NCBI RefSeq assembly: GCF_034058155.1
Contig: NZ_CP139148.1
Coordinates: forward strand, 3,100,001-3,164,000
Direction: 5' to 3'
Length of the DNA stretch: 64,000 bases
Source: Flavobacterium sp. KACC 22761
Lineage (GTDB): Bacteria; Bacteroidota; Bacteroidia; Flavobacteriales; Flavobacteriaceae
Position 1 is the stretch's first letter; each line of letters opens with the position of its first letter. Position numbers and translations under genes: made by a program. This document shows, one piece after another, positions 56,168 to 64,000 of this stretch. A model generated the notes under the pieces. The model did no database searches and was not told the origin of the DNA. It was given only the letters and a program-made list of their open reading frames with translations.

Positions 56168-56220
56168 AAGTTACTGAGATGCTATCCCGATAGCTATCAG
56201 GACTAAGATACTAAGATTTT
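56168..56220. repeat. Octamer array interrupted by a palindromic insertion
   Basis: Units AAGTTACT and GAGATGCT are followed by a 21-nt insertion that contains the near-palindrome TCCCGATAGCTATCAGGA (56185-56202), then by AAGATACT and AAGATTTT. The unit is the same as in the 35003 and 35145 arrays. Confidence 0.7.
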
Positions 56221-56234
56221 GAATTTTAATAAAT

Positions 56235-56275
56235 AAACAAAGCCGACAAATCATATAAATTTGTCGGCTTTGTTT
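56235..56275. terminator. Bidirectional terminator with 17-bp perfect stem
   Basis: Arms AAACAAAGCCGACAAAT (56235-56251) and their exact reverse complement (56259-56275) surround a 7-nt loop. A/T runs on both sides suit the convergent genes that it separates. Confidence 0.9.
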
Positions 56276-56293
56276 TTATGTATTTCTTAAAAT

Positions 56294-58264
56294 TTACTGC
56301 GTTACAATAACCACAATTTTATTAAAATCTGCGGCAGCGTTGATTACGGCTTTGTATTGATCGAAACTTGACAAAGGGTAGTTTACAATATTGTAAAATT
56401 CGGTGTTTTCAACAATAACCTCATTTTTGTTTTGCGAATAATTGCTGGTAAAAGCAGCTTCCGTTTTGCCGTTTAAATCGGTCTTGAAGTCCATTACAAA
56501 CTTATCCAAGTTTTTGATTTTTGCTCCTTCAGGCAAAACAATTTTTATTTTGCGGGTGTAATAGTGCGGATAATCAATCTCTACAGGAAGAACACGTTTG
56601 TTTTCTTGGTAGAATTCCATTTGTCTTCCGATCGTTTGTCCAACAGAAAACAAATAATTTTCTCCCGCTTTCTGAATCATATCTTTTCCATCAAAAGTCA
56701 AGTTCAGTTTGTATGGTTTTTTGCCAATAAATTCTGTTCCGTCATTTTCTGTGGTAAGCGTTTTATATTCGCTTTGAAGCGTATAATTTTCAGAAATACT
56801 TTTCAGCATGGTTTTGTATTGATCTGCCGAAACGAAATCTTTGATAGGCTGAAAATTCATTCCAGAATATCCTCCGTAAGTCATAATGCTTGTAATTGTT
56901 GGATTTTCAAGGTCTTTTGTAAAATCTACCGTAATATCCATAAAATCATGCGTAATTTCTGTTCCTGGAATTTCAATAAAATTAACTTCTCCAATTCCCA
57001 TTGAAACGCCTGCAAAAACTTTCTCTTTTATGAATAAACCATTGTTGTTTCCTAAATAATTTGGAAATAAAGGCAAACGGTATTCGATTTCAGTTGGCGA
57101 AAGGTATTTTTTGATGGCAGGAAAATAAAACAAGAAATCATTTAAGTTTTCATAGCTTTCAAAATCTTTGTCAAAAGGAACTTTGTAACGACTAGAAGTG
57201 AAAACTAGATTTTGCTCTATTTTAAAGTATTTGAAAACAGCAACATATAATTTTATGATATCAACACTATTTGCTTGTTTTGTACTGATTACATCAGTCA
57301 GCGAAGGCTTCATGTCGGTATATTTGTCGTAAATGATTGTTTTTTTGATTTTATTCTCGATATTCCAAATTTGTTCCTGAGGGTCTTTTGATTCTGGAAT
57401 TGAACTGCAGAAAGATGCGATCGCTTTTTCTTGTTTTTTATCTAAAACAGGATTAATTCTCTCGTAAGTCATTGTCGCAAATTCCTTGAAATTATTCAAG
57501 TTTTTTCCTCCGGTGAATAAATTTGCATCCAATTTGTATCGGAAAAGTTTAAGCTTCACATCCCAGTTGGAGTATTCTTCATCATCTTTTAGAGCTGGAA
57601 TATCTTTTTCAGTAACACTGATTACTTTTTTATTTTCCAATTTTTTGTCATCCACAACAGCTTCGCTTAAACCATTATAAGATTTTGTTTTAAAAATAAG
57701 ATGCGCTGGCGTGATCAATTCAAAATTAAAGTCAGCAATAGGATATTCATCTTGCATTTTGATGGTATTTCCTTTTAAATCTGGCATTTCTTGCAACACA
57801 TACAGTTTTTCGATTACAGCTCCTTTTTCAAGTCCGTTCATCGCAAAATAGTTGTATTTCATTCCTTTTTCTTGATCAACTTCTTCTTTAATGTCTTGTT
57901 TATCTAAGCTGATGATTTTTCCATTTTTCAGAATGACGCGAACTTTAGTAACAAGCACATTTTCGTTGTCGCCAAAAGGAATATAGATTTTGTTGTTGCG
58001 CTCGATTGCATCATCAGAATTGATGTATTTTTTTTCATGAATCAAGCGAAATTGTGTTACATTGTTTTTATCAACAGCAACTTCAATTTTTATAGTACGA
58101 TTTAGAATGAATTCTTTCTCGTTTTCATATTTTTTTGGAACCTCGATTTTTACATCTTTTTCATTCCAATCGTAATTTTTGAAACTATAATCTTGCGCAA
58201 AAAAGACTGATGTACACAGTAATGCGACAAAGGTAAAAATGGTTTTAAGGAAGTTTTTTTTCAT
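56294..58264 (-). CDS. Secreted DUF3857/transglutaminase-like protein with degenerate active site
   Basis: The 656-aa product starts at the ATG of MKKNFLKTIFTF; an upstream TTG is in frame but is not preferred. A signal peptide ends near VFFAQ. The first ~240 residues are a DUF3857 domain, followed by a transglutaminase-like region. Where active relatives have a GDCKD motif, this protein has STKQANSVDIIKL, so the catalytic Cys is replaced by Ser and the histidine region is not recognisable. It is therefore probably a non-enzymatic paralogue. Its start lies about 18 bases inside the end of the next gene upstream, which suggests translational coupling with the active homologue. Confidence 0.8.
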   Translation of the reverse strand: MKKNFLKTIFTFVALLCTSVFFAQDYSFKNYDWNEKDVKIEVPKKYENEKEFILNRTIKIEVAVDKNNVTQFRLIHEKKYINSDDAIERNNKIYIPFGDNENVLVTKVRVILKNGKIISLDKQDIKEEVDQEKGMKYNYFAMNGLEKGAVIEKLYVLQEMPDLKGNTIKMQDEYPIADFNFELITPAHLIFKTKSYNGLSEAVVDDKKLENKKVISVTEKDIPALKDDEEYSNWDVKLKLFRYKLDANLFTGGKNLNNFKEFATMTYERINPVLDKKQEKAIASFCSSIPESKDPQEQIWNIENKIKKTIIYDKYTDMKPSLTDVISTKQANSVDIIKLYVAVFKYFKIEQNLVFTSSRYKVPFDKDFESYENLNDFLFYFPAIKKYLSPTEIEYRLPLFPNYLGNNNGLFIKEKVFAGVSMGIGEVNFIEIPGTEITHDFMDITVDFTKDLENPTITSIMTYGGYSGMNFQPIKDFVSADQYKTMLKSISENYTLQSEYKTLTTENDGTEFIGKKPYKLNLTFDGKDMIQKAGENYLFSVGQTIGRQMEFYQENKRVLPVEIDYPHYYTRKIKIVLPEGAKIKNLDKFVMDFKTDLNGKTEAAFTSNYSQNKNEVIVENTEFYNIVNYPLSSFDQYKAVINAAADFNKIVVIVTQ

Positions 58265-60206
58265 TATTTTCAATTAGAATTATGGTTTCGCTATAGTTAG
58301 TTTTTAGTTTTTTGATGGTTTCGTTCCAAGGCTCGAAATCGGGTTTGTTGAGCAATAATTTCTTTTGCTGCAAATTGATATTCAAGTAAAGCATATTGTT
58401 TTTTACTTCGTATGCAAAATGCGCTTTCAAATAATCATTGTCGATGTCAAAATCTTTTGGAAGATATTTGATCTTGTAGTTTTTCGGAATCTCTAATACA
58501 TACTGTGTCGAAAATTGAGTTAGATATTCAAATTCATATTGAGCAACTCTGTCTTTTGCAAGATTCGATCGGTCAAAAAATTTGTCCAAAAATAGATTCA
58601 AATAAATTTCCTTATCCACTTTTACAATATAATTGTCGAGATCAAAATTGTAATCGATGATGTATGGCAGATTTTTATCGGATAGATTTTCTTCTTTATA
58701 ATCTTTTAAAATGAATTTGTTGTTTCCTTTTAAAACCAAAGATTTGATCATTTCTTGGCGCGCTTTATTTGATGCATCGCCAATTTGCATTAAAATATGG
58801 CTTCGGTTGTAACCAAAACGTTCCATTTTTGCAGTTCCAATCAATTTGCTGTTTTCGATTTTCAAATTGACAGTTTCTTTAATCTCATTTTGATTTGCCG
58901 GAACAACGGGAACAGGGTAAATTTTGTATTGGTCATTTTCGTTGAAAAGCACTTCTTTTCCTTGAATAAAAGCTGTTGGAATGCCATAGCGTGTTTCTTT
59001 GTCAGTTCCATCCAAAAAGATGTATTGATCGCCTTTTTTGTAAACGGCGATCATGTGATTGTCTACAGACGGCGTCGCCAGATCATTATACGAATACGGA
59101 ATACTTCGCGTTCCTATCCAAGCCAAAGTAACATCTTTCACGCCTACATAATGCGACATGCACGAAATAATGCTTGCCATATCTTTGCAATCTCCAAATT
59201 TTCGCTCAAAAACCAAACTTGCTTCGCGCGGAATAAATCCTTCATAACCATTTTCAAAAGCGATGTATTTGATGTTATCTTTCACCCAATAAAAAATGCT
59301 TTTTACTTTTTCTTCATCGGTCGTTTTGTCTTTTGTAATGTCTAGCGTAAGCGCTTTTAATTCAGGATCTTCTTTTTTATTGAGATCTTTTACAAAATCC
59401 CTGTAATAGTTGAATAATTCTGTAATAGTGCCTAAAACCGGCGTCGTCACATTATTGATGGTATATTCTTTAATGTAAAAATCAACATGCGGAATTTGGT
59501 ATAAATACCCAGGAGCACCATCTTCGTATTTGGCAGCTTTAATGTCAGATAATGTCCATCTATGAATCCATTTTCCTTTCTTTTCTGTTTTAGAATAGGT
59601 AATCGTTTTGTTTGGATCATTGAAAATTTTATAATCAATCACGACATTTTTGTCGGTTCGTACTTCTAAAGTCGAATTTTGGATTGGCATATTATCGCCA
59701 AATATAAATTTGTGCAACAAATGCGGATCTAAAAATTGGGACTGATAATTGTACACTTTTTTGGCGCCCATTTCTAAATTCGGAAAAGTAAGCTGGCGCT
59801 CTTTTACGCCATTGTAAAAAATAGAACTTGACTGCGATTGCTTTTCAATAGTCTGTGTTACTTTTATCTTTTTCTCTTTTCCGTTCTCATTCACAACAGT
59901 ATAGGCGTCATAACTTTTAAGCGGAATCAAATCGGAATATGAGAAAGATTCTTTATTGTTGATTATTCCGTTCTGTGTCAAAATCATCGATTCGTAATGA
60001 CTGTCATTGATGATTTTTAAACCATTGTTTTCAATAGAAATATCATAAACTTCAGTATTATCCAAGATGATTTCGTTATGATCTGGATACAAATCTTTAA
60101 TTTCCTGAAATGATTTTTGTGCAATACCTAAAACAGAATAGAGACAAAAAAACGCACTCAGAATTAAAGGTTTATTTGATGATGTCAACCAATTCATCTG
60201 AATCAT
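58245..60206 (-). CDS. Secreted DUF3857/transglutaminase-like protein, active-site complete
   Basis: The 653-aa protein (an ATG at 60197, three codons later, is equally possible) has a signal region SSNKPLILSAFFCLYSVLGIAQ, quoted as NKPLILSAFFCLYSVLG. A DUF3857 domain precedes a transglutaminase-like core whose triad is visible: Cys in FERKFGDCKDMASI, His in VDNHMIAVYKKG, and Asp in IFLDGTDKETRYG. Members of this family are presumed periplasmic peptidases or transglutaminases with unknown substrate. It overlaps the TPR/MORN gene upstream by more than 20 bases and the degenerate homologue downstream, so the three are one translational unit. Confidence 0.85.
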   Translation of the reverse strand: MIQMNWLTSSNKPLILSAFFCLYSVLGIAQKSFQEIKDLYPDHNEIILDNTEVYDISIENNGLKIINDSHYESMILTQNGIINNKESFSYSDLIPLKSYDAYTVVNENGKEKKIKVTQTIEKQSQSSSIFYNGVKERQLTFPNLEMGAKKVYNYQSQFLDPHLLHKFIFGDNMPIQNSTLEVRTDKNVVIDYKIFNDPNKTITYSKTEKKGKWIHRWTLSDIKAAKYEDGAPGYLYQIPHVDFYIKEYTINNVTTPVLGTITELFNYYRDFVKDLNKKEDPELKALTLDITKDKTTDEEKVKSIFYWVKDNIKYIAFENGYEGFIPREASLVFERKFGDCKDMASIISCMSHYVGVKDVTLAWIGTRSIPYSYNDLATPSVDNHMIAVYKKGDQYIFLDGTDKETRYGIPTAFIQGKEVLFNENDQYKIYPVPVVPANQNEIKETVNLKIENSKLIGTAKMERFGYNRSHILMQIGDASNKARQEMIKSLVLKGNNKFILKDYKEENLSDKNLPYIIDYNFDLDNYIVKVDKEIYLNLFLDKFFDRSNLAKDRVAQYEFEYLTQFSTQYVLEIPKNYKIKYLPKDFDIDNDYLKAHFAYEVKNNMLYLNINLQQKKLLLNKPDFEPWNETIKKLKTNYSETIILIENNEKKLP

Positions 60207-63200
60207 ATTTTTTGGTTTGTACTAATTTCCCAGCATTGTAAATTAAGGTATTTCCGTGCAATTCATCATTTTTGAACGAAACACTGGCCCATAATTGTCC
60301 ATCTTCTTTAAAATATTCTTGCTGACCTTCGTAGTTGTTGTTTGAGAAACGCTCTTTTTTGTATGGTTTTCCATTTGTATAGTATTCAACGCGTTCTCCA
60401 TCTAGATTACCGTTGTTATATCTGCATTCGTATTCTGGCTTTCCATCAATAGAATTGATTACAAATTTGCCTTGTAATTGGCCTTTGTTTAAAGTTAATT
60501 CAATTGCAGGTTTTCCGTTTGCGTAATTTGATACAATAGTTGCAGTTTGATTTTTGATTGGTGTTTTTTCATTCAATTCGCCTGTTTTGCTTCTTGAAAT
60601 AAAGTATTGTGGCATATTGTTTTCATAACCAATAATCAATAAAGCTTCACCTTTTTGATTGTAATACGTGGTTTCTCCTTCTCGTGAATCATTAACCATT
60701 GAATTTTCCATCATTTTTGATTTGTTATTGAAATAACGAACCGATTTTCCATTTTCAGCTCCAAAAGAATATTCTTCGACAGTTTTTAAATTTCCAACAT
60801 AATCATATTGTTTAGCGGTTCCGTTTAGTTTGCCACAATAGTAGTTTTGTTCCACTAAAAGTGAACCAACCGGACTGTATTTTTTATATAAATTATGAAG
60901 TTTGCCGTTAACGTATTCCGCATCAAGCATATTGGCTTTGTATTTGTCCTGTGCAATCAGTTTTCCATTCAAGATTCCGTTTTTCATTTCGCAGTTTTTG
61001 GTGTACGTACCATTATTGAATGCTAAGTTGAATTTTCCGGTTTTGTTTTTATAGTCAAAATCGTTTTCTAACTTTTCATTAAGGCCAAATGTTTTTTTGC
61101 TGGTCATATAATCATTCACATAATGTTCGATCGATGCAATATTTCCGTTTTGGAAATAAACATACTTGTCATTGACAACATTATTTTCATTCATAAAACC
61201 TTCAGTACTTACTTTTCCATCAGGATAAAAAACTTGAAAAGGACCATTTTGCTTTCCTTTTTGATAGTTGTAAATTTGGTTAAGATTTGCGGCATCATAC
61301 ACTTCATAACGTCCATTTAAAGTATCATTCGCATAATTTGATATGGTAGAAATTTCGCCACCTTGATTATAACTAGTGCTTAAACCGCTGTTTTTTCCAT
61401 TCACATAAAATTCTTTCAAACGAGGCAATCCAGAAGAAAATAAGTAGCTCCATTCACCAGTTTTTTTTCCTTTTTCAAAGTCGCCTTTAATGCGGAGTGT
61501 TCCATCAAAGTTTTTCATTTCAAAACCTTTTTTGGTAACGCTTACTTCAGTTCCTTTAGGAGCATCTGCAGTATATTGAATTCCAGTTTTTAATTCGCCC
61601 GCTTTGTATTTTTCTTCAAAATATTTGTTTCCAGCAGTATCAAAACAACTATAATTTTCTAAAACACCTTTTGGAGCATATAAACTTTCAGTCGATTTTT
61701 TGCCGTTTTCGTAATAATCAGTTGATTTTGAAACATTGCCAAGCGCACAAATATTTTCTCTTTCTAAGGTCTTGTTGGCATAATAGGTTTTATAACTTCC
61801 TTCAATAAAACCATTTTTATACACAGCTTCAGATTTTAAAGTTTTGCCGTCAAAATATTCAGCATAATTCCCTTCAATTTTGTCATCCTTGCAATTGTAT
61901 GTTTCGGTCAAATCTCCAGCTTCGTTGTATGTATTGTATTTGCCGCTTAATTTTCCGTTGGCAAAATCAATTTCATTTTTCTTAGTTCCATTTTCGTGCA
62001 GGCAGATCAAAGTACCGTTTCGTTCTCCGTTTGTAAAGTTTATTTCGCAGTTTTTACCCCCATTTGGATAATACGAAGTACTGATTCCGTCTAGTTTGTC
62101 ATCTTTGTAAGTTTCAAATAATGCAATGTTTCCATTTTCATAATAAGTAGTTCTTTCTCCGTTTAGTTTTCCAGCTGTAAAGGATTTTTCTTCAGTAAGA
62201 CGCCCTTTTTCATCGTAATATTTTTGCTGTCCTTCTAGCTCTCCATTTTTAAAATTAAGCTCACCGTTTAGGTTTCCAAATGCGTTTAAATATTTGCATT
62301 TTCCGACAAATTCGCCGTTAATTTGTTGCCCAATAATAAACGGTCTTTCGTTTCTGATGCTAACAACAACTTCTTCATTTTTGCCAAAAAGGTCTAAATT
62401 TCTTTTCCCAAAAGCACTCCAGAAATCTTTCTGCACATAGTCATCATTAAATGATATTAATTTTTTCTTTTGCTTGTTTAACTCTTTCCCAATTTTATCT
62501 TCAAGCGAAAGCAAACTGTAGTAAGAGTAATTTTCCAGCTGATTTTTTTCGACCATGTCTTTTACCCACGGAATGTAGGTAGTTTCAAAAAAACCGTCGC
62601 CCATTTTATGTTCCAAAGTATATTCGGCAACTGCTTGTACTTGACGTGTGATCTTGTCATCAATGCTTGACTTTACTTTATATACTTTTTTCAACGGCAA
62701 TTGATTTCTTAAAATAGTTTCGATTTCTTCAAAATTATCTCCAGATTTTGAAAAAACTAGTTTGTTTTCTGCTAGATAATTTTGCCCGAAATTTTCATTC
62801 AACTGCAAAACCGCTTTACTGGCAAATTGCCCAGTAGGAGCAATGGCAAGGTAGCTCATTAGGGCAAGAGTTCCTTCGGTAATTTTTCCGTTTTCAAATG
62901 CCATTATTCCTAATAAATAATGGGCCGAAGCATAGTTAGGATCATTTGTAACAATTCGTTTTAGTATATCCAGCGCTTTTTGTGTCTCCTCTTTACGAAT
63001 ATAAAGGATGGCAAAATTGTACTGAAAAGTTGAATAGTTTCCAATGTATTTTTCGCCTTCTTTGAAGATTTTTTCTGACAATTCGTATTCTTTTTCGTTG
63101 CTTAAAAAGATGGCGTACATTTTATACAGTTCCGGAAATTCCTGCATTTTTCCTTTTGCATATAAATCTTCTAAAAAAGCTTTGAGTTCGCTCTTTTTTT

Positions 63201-63426
63201 CCTGCGCATTCAGGACTAAGCCAATCTCATATTGTGCGTTTAAGTATCGGGGGTCAATTTTACTGATTTTTTGATATTCTTTTAAGGCTTCATCATATTT
63301 TTTGTCATCATATAATTTTTCACCTTTTTTGATTATGGAATCGTTGTTGTAAACAAAAGCATAATCAGTTTGTGCATAGTTTTTTGAAAATGAAACTAAT
63401 AAAAACAGCAGTAAAATTTTTTTCAT
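60172..63426 (-). CDS. Large secreted TPR and MORN-repeat protein
   Basis: The 1084-aa protein starts at the ATG of MKKILLLFLLVSFSKNYAQ; a TTG seven codons upstream is not preferred. After the signal peptide come TPR units (residues ~15-190, for example GEKLYDDKKYDEALKEYQKI), a middle region of ~150 residues without a recognised fold, and more than twenty MORN-type repeats (YDEKGRLTEEKSFTAGKLNG, YKDDKLDGISTSYYPNG) to the end. Such MORN arrays form elongated beta structures in the envelope. It is the first gene of the three-gene unit with the DUF3857 proteins and probably shares their process. Its promoter may be the TATATTTG just upstream. Confidence 0.85.
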   Translation of the reverse strand: MKKILLLFLLVSFSKNYAQTDYAFVYNNDSIIKKGEKLYDDKKYDEALKEYQKISKIDPRYLNAQYEIGLVLNAQEKKSELKAFLEDLYAKGKMQEFPELYKMYAIFLSNEKEYELSEKIFKEGEKYIGNYSTFQYNFAILYIRKEETQKALDILKRIVTNDPNYASAHYLLGIMAFENGKITEGTLALMSYLAIAPTGQFASKAVLQLNENFGQNYLAENKLVFSKSGDNFEEIETILRNQLPLKKVYKVKSSIDDKITRQVQAVAEYTLEHKMGDGFFETTYIPWVKDMVEKNQLENYSYYSLLSLEDKIGKELNKQKKKLISFNDDYVQKDFWSAFGKRNLDLFGKNEEVVVSIRNERPFIIGQQINGEFVGKCKYLNAFGNLNGELNFKNGELEGQQKYYDEKGRLTEEKSFTAGKLNGERTTYYENGNIALFETYKDDKLDGISTSYYPNGGKNCEINFTNGERNGTLICLHENGTKKNEIDFANGKLSGKYNTYNEAGDLTETYNCKDDKIEGNYAEYFDGKTLKSEAVYKNGFIEGSYKTYYANKTLERENICALGNVSKSTDYYENGKKSTESLYAPKGVLENYSCFDTAGNKYFEEKYKAGELKTGIQYTADAPKGTEVSVTKKGFEMKNFDGTLRIKGDFEKGKKTGEWSYLFSSGLPRLKEFYVNGKNSGLSTSYNQGGEISTISNYANDTLNGRYEVYDAANLNQIYNYQKGKQNGPFQVFYPDGKVSTEGFMNENNVVNDKYVYFQNGNIASIEHYVNDYMTSKKTFGLNEKLENDFDYKNKTGKFNLAFNNGTYTKNCEMKNGILNGKLIAQDKYKANMLDAEYVNGKLHNLYKKYSPVGSLLVEQNYYCGKLNGTAKQYDYVGNLKTVEEYSFGAENGKSVRYFNNKSKMMENSMVNDSREGETTYYNQKGEALLIIGYENNMPQYFISRSKTGELNEKTPIKNQTATIVSNYANGKPAIELTLNKGQLQGKFVINSIDGKPEYECRYNNGNLDGERVEYYTNGKPYKKERFSNNNYEGQQEYFKEDGQLWASVSFKNDELHGNTLIYNAGKLVQTKKYDSDELVDIIK

Positions 63427-63444
63427 TATAGTCGTTGGTTTTTT

Positions 63445-63452
63445 CAAATATA
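63445..63452 (-). promoter_or_regulatory. Possible -7 box of the TPR/MORN operon
   Basis: TATATTTG on the - strand matches TAnnTTTG and lies 18 bases before the ATG. No well-spaced TTG is seen upstream, so confidence is limited. Confidence 0.45.
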
Positions 63453-63567
63453 GAAATTTTGTTCAAATCTGCGTCTATTATAGGTATTTCTTTATTAATT
63501 ATTTTTAAATATCTTAAAAATCAAATAAATCTGTTGTGATGTCTTGATATTGCTGATAATTGAATAA

Positions 63568-63973
63568 AAAGTCCAAAGTCGAAAGTCCAAAGTCGAAAGT
63601 CCAAAGTCCAAAGTCCAAAGTCGAAAGTCCAAAGTCGAAAGTCCAAAGTCGAAAGTCCAAAGTCGAAAGTCCAAAGTCGAAAGTCCAAAGTCGAAAGTCC
63701 AAAGTCGAAAGTCCAAAGTCGAAAGTCCAAAGTCCAAAGTCGAAAGTCCAAAGTCCAAAGTCGAAAGTCCAAAGTCGAAAGTCCAAAGTCCAAAGTCGAA
63801 AGTCCAAAGTCCAAAGTCCAAAGTCGAAAGTCCAAAGTCGAAAGTCCAAAGTCGAAAGTCGAAAGTCGAAAGTCGAAAGTCGAAAGTCCAAAGTCGAAAG
63901 TCGAAAGTCGAAAGTCCAAAGTCGAAAGTCCAAAGTCCAAAGTCGAAAGTCCAAAGTCCAAAGTCGAAAGTCG
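63568..63973. repeat. Heptamer tandem array AAAGTC(C/G), 58 units
   Basis: Exactly 58 contiguous 7-nt units fill 406 bp, 30 ending in C and 28 in G, with no other substitution. C and G units alternate strictly over much of the first half, then become irregular, with a run of five G units near 63848-63882. The unit has no stop codon in any frame on either strand, which explains the long spurious open frames here. Confidence 0.95.
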
Positions 63974-64000
63974 AAAGTGAAATGTAAAATGTAAAATGTA
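63974..64000. repeat. Second heptamer (AAAATGT), continues beyond the window
   Basis: After a transitional AAAGTGA the 7-nt period continues as AATGTAA units to the window end. The array changes unit sequence without changing unit length. Confidence 0.75.

Noticed and set aside
56564-57004. 146-codon open frame opposite the DUF3857 gene.
   Set aside because: It is a shadow of a well-supported gene, and its composition (many Phe, Ile, Arg) fits antisense translation.
58265-58273. Upstream TTG start for the degenerate DUF3857 gene.
   Set aside because: The ATG three codons later gives a normal signal peptide, and TTG starts are rare.
58797-59345. 182-codon open frame opposite the active DUF3857 gene.
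   Set aside because: The opposite strand encodes the intact catalytic triad; this frame has no recognisable start context or family.
63495-63994. Overlapping open frames of 108-146 codons on both strands over the heptamer array.
   Set aside because: The 7-nt unit has no stop codon in any frame, so all frames are open by construction; the predicted proteins are pure repeats without start context.

Overview
The window reads as a chromosomal segment of a Flavobacterium-like member of the Bacteroidota. It is AT-rich, promoters fit the Bacteroidota -33/-7 pattern (TTG, about 17-23 nt, TAnnTTTG), and it carries a SusC/SusD pair, a protease with a type IX secretion (T9SS) sorting tail, LysM proteins and a NagB fused to a PIG-L domain. 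No rRNA, tRNA, CRISPR array or transposase was recognised.

Layout. (1) 1-5979: the 3' part of guaA, two LysM envelope proteins and an OsmC-family protein, all on +. (2) 6218-35004: a sugar-utilisation locus. Ten genes on - run from susC (26746) through susD, an arylsulfotransferase-like lipoprotein, a dihaem cytochrome c, a large putative glycosidase, a DUF5107/TPR protein, an M1 aminopeptidase, a DUF3472 protein, a GH109-like protein and a GH35 beta-galactosidase. On the other side lie a CBM9-like protein, a LacI-family regulator, a GHMP sugar kinase, a sugar-1-phosphate nucleotidyltransferase, an MFS sugar transporter and a NagB/PIG-L fusion. The susC promoter and the kinase promoter carry nearly the same 84-bp module in opposite orientations, each with a pair of LacI-type palindromes 23 bp apart. 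The gene set points to a galactose- and N-acetylhexosamine-containing glycan, perhaps from glycoproteins; the exact substrate is inferred.

(3) 35779-44579: an AT-rich accessory island that looks like a secretion system for double-glycine leader proteins. It holds a DUF6734-like putative glycosyltransferase with a possible PqqD-like leader-binding tail, a 246-aa protein with a textbook double-glycine leader, an HExxH metalloprotease-like segment in the same frame directly after a single stop codon, a probable lipoprotein, a DUF2007 protein, a TPR protein, a C39-peptidase ABC exporter and its HlyD-type partner. I consider this the best candidate for an undescribed system.

(4) 44804-56163: housekeeping and envelope genes (pyrG, yidC, a MORN-type protein, DUF4956, an exported PEP-synthase-like protein, mnmA, a T9SS subtilase, a nitronate monooxygenase-like enzyme and a small secreted protein). 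(5) 56294-63426: three overlapping - genes, namely a TPR/MORN protein and two DUF3857 transglutaminase-like proteins, one with an intact and one with an apparently lost active site. (6) 63568-64000: a tandem array of 58 heptamers AAAGTC(C/G) that changes into a second heptamer and runs off the window.

Intergenic DNA is rich in short-unit tandem arrays and inverted repeats, several of which lie inside operons and may act on transcripts.
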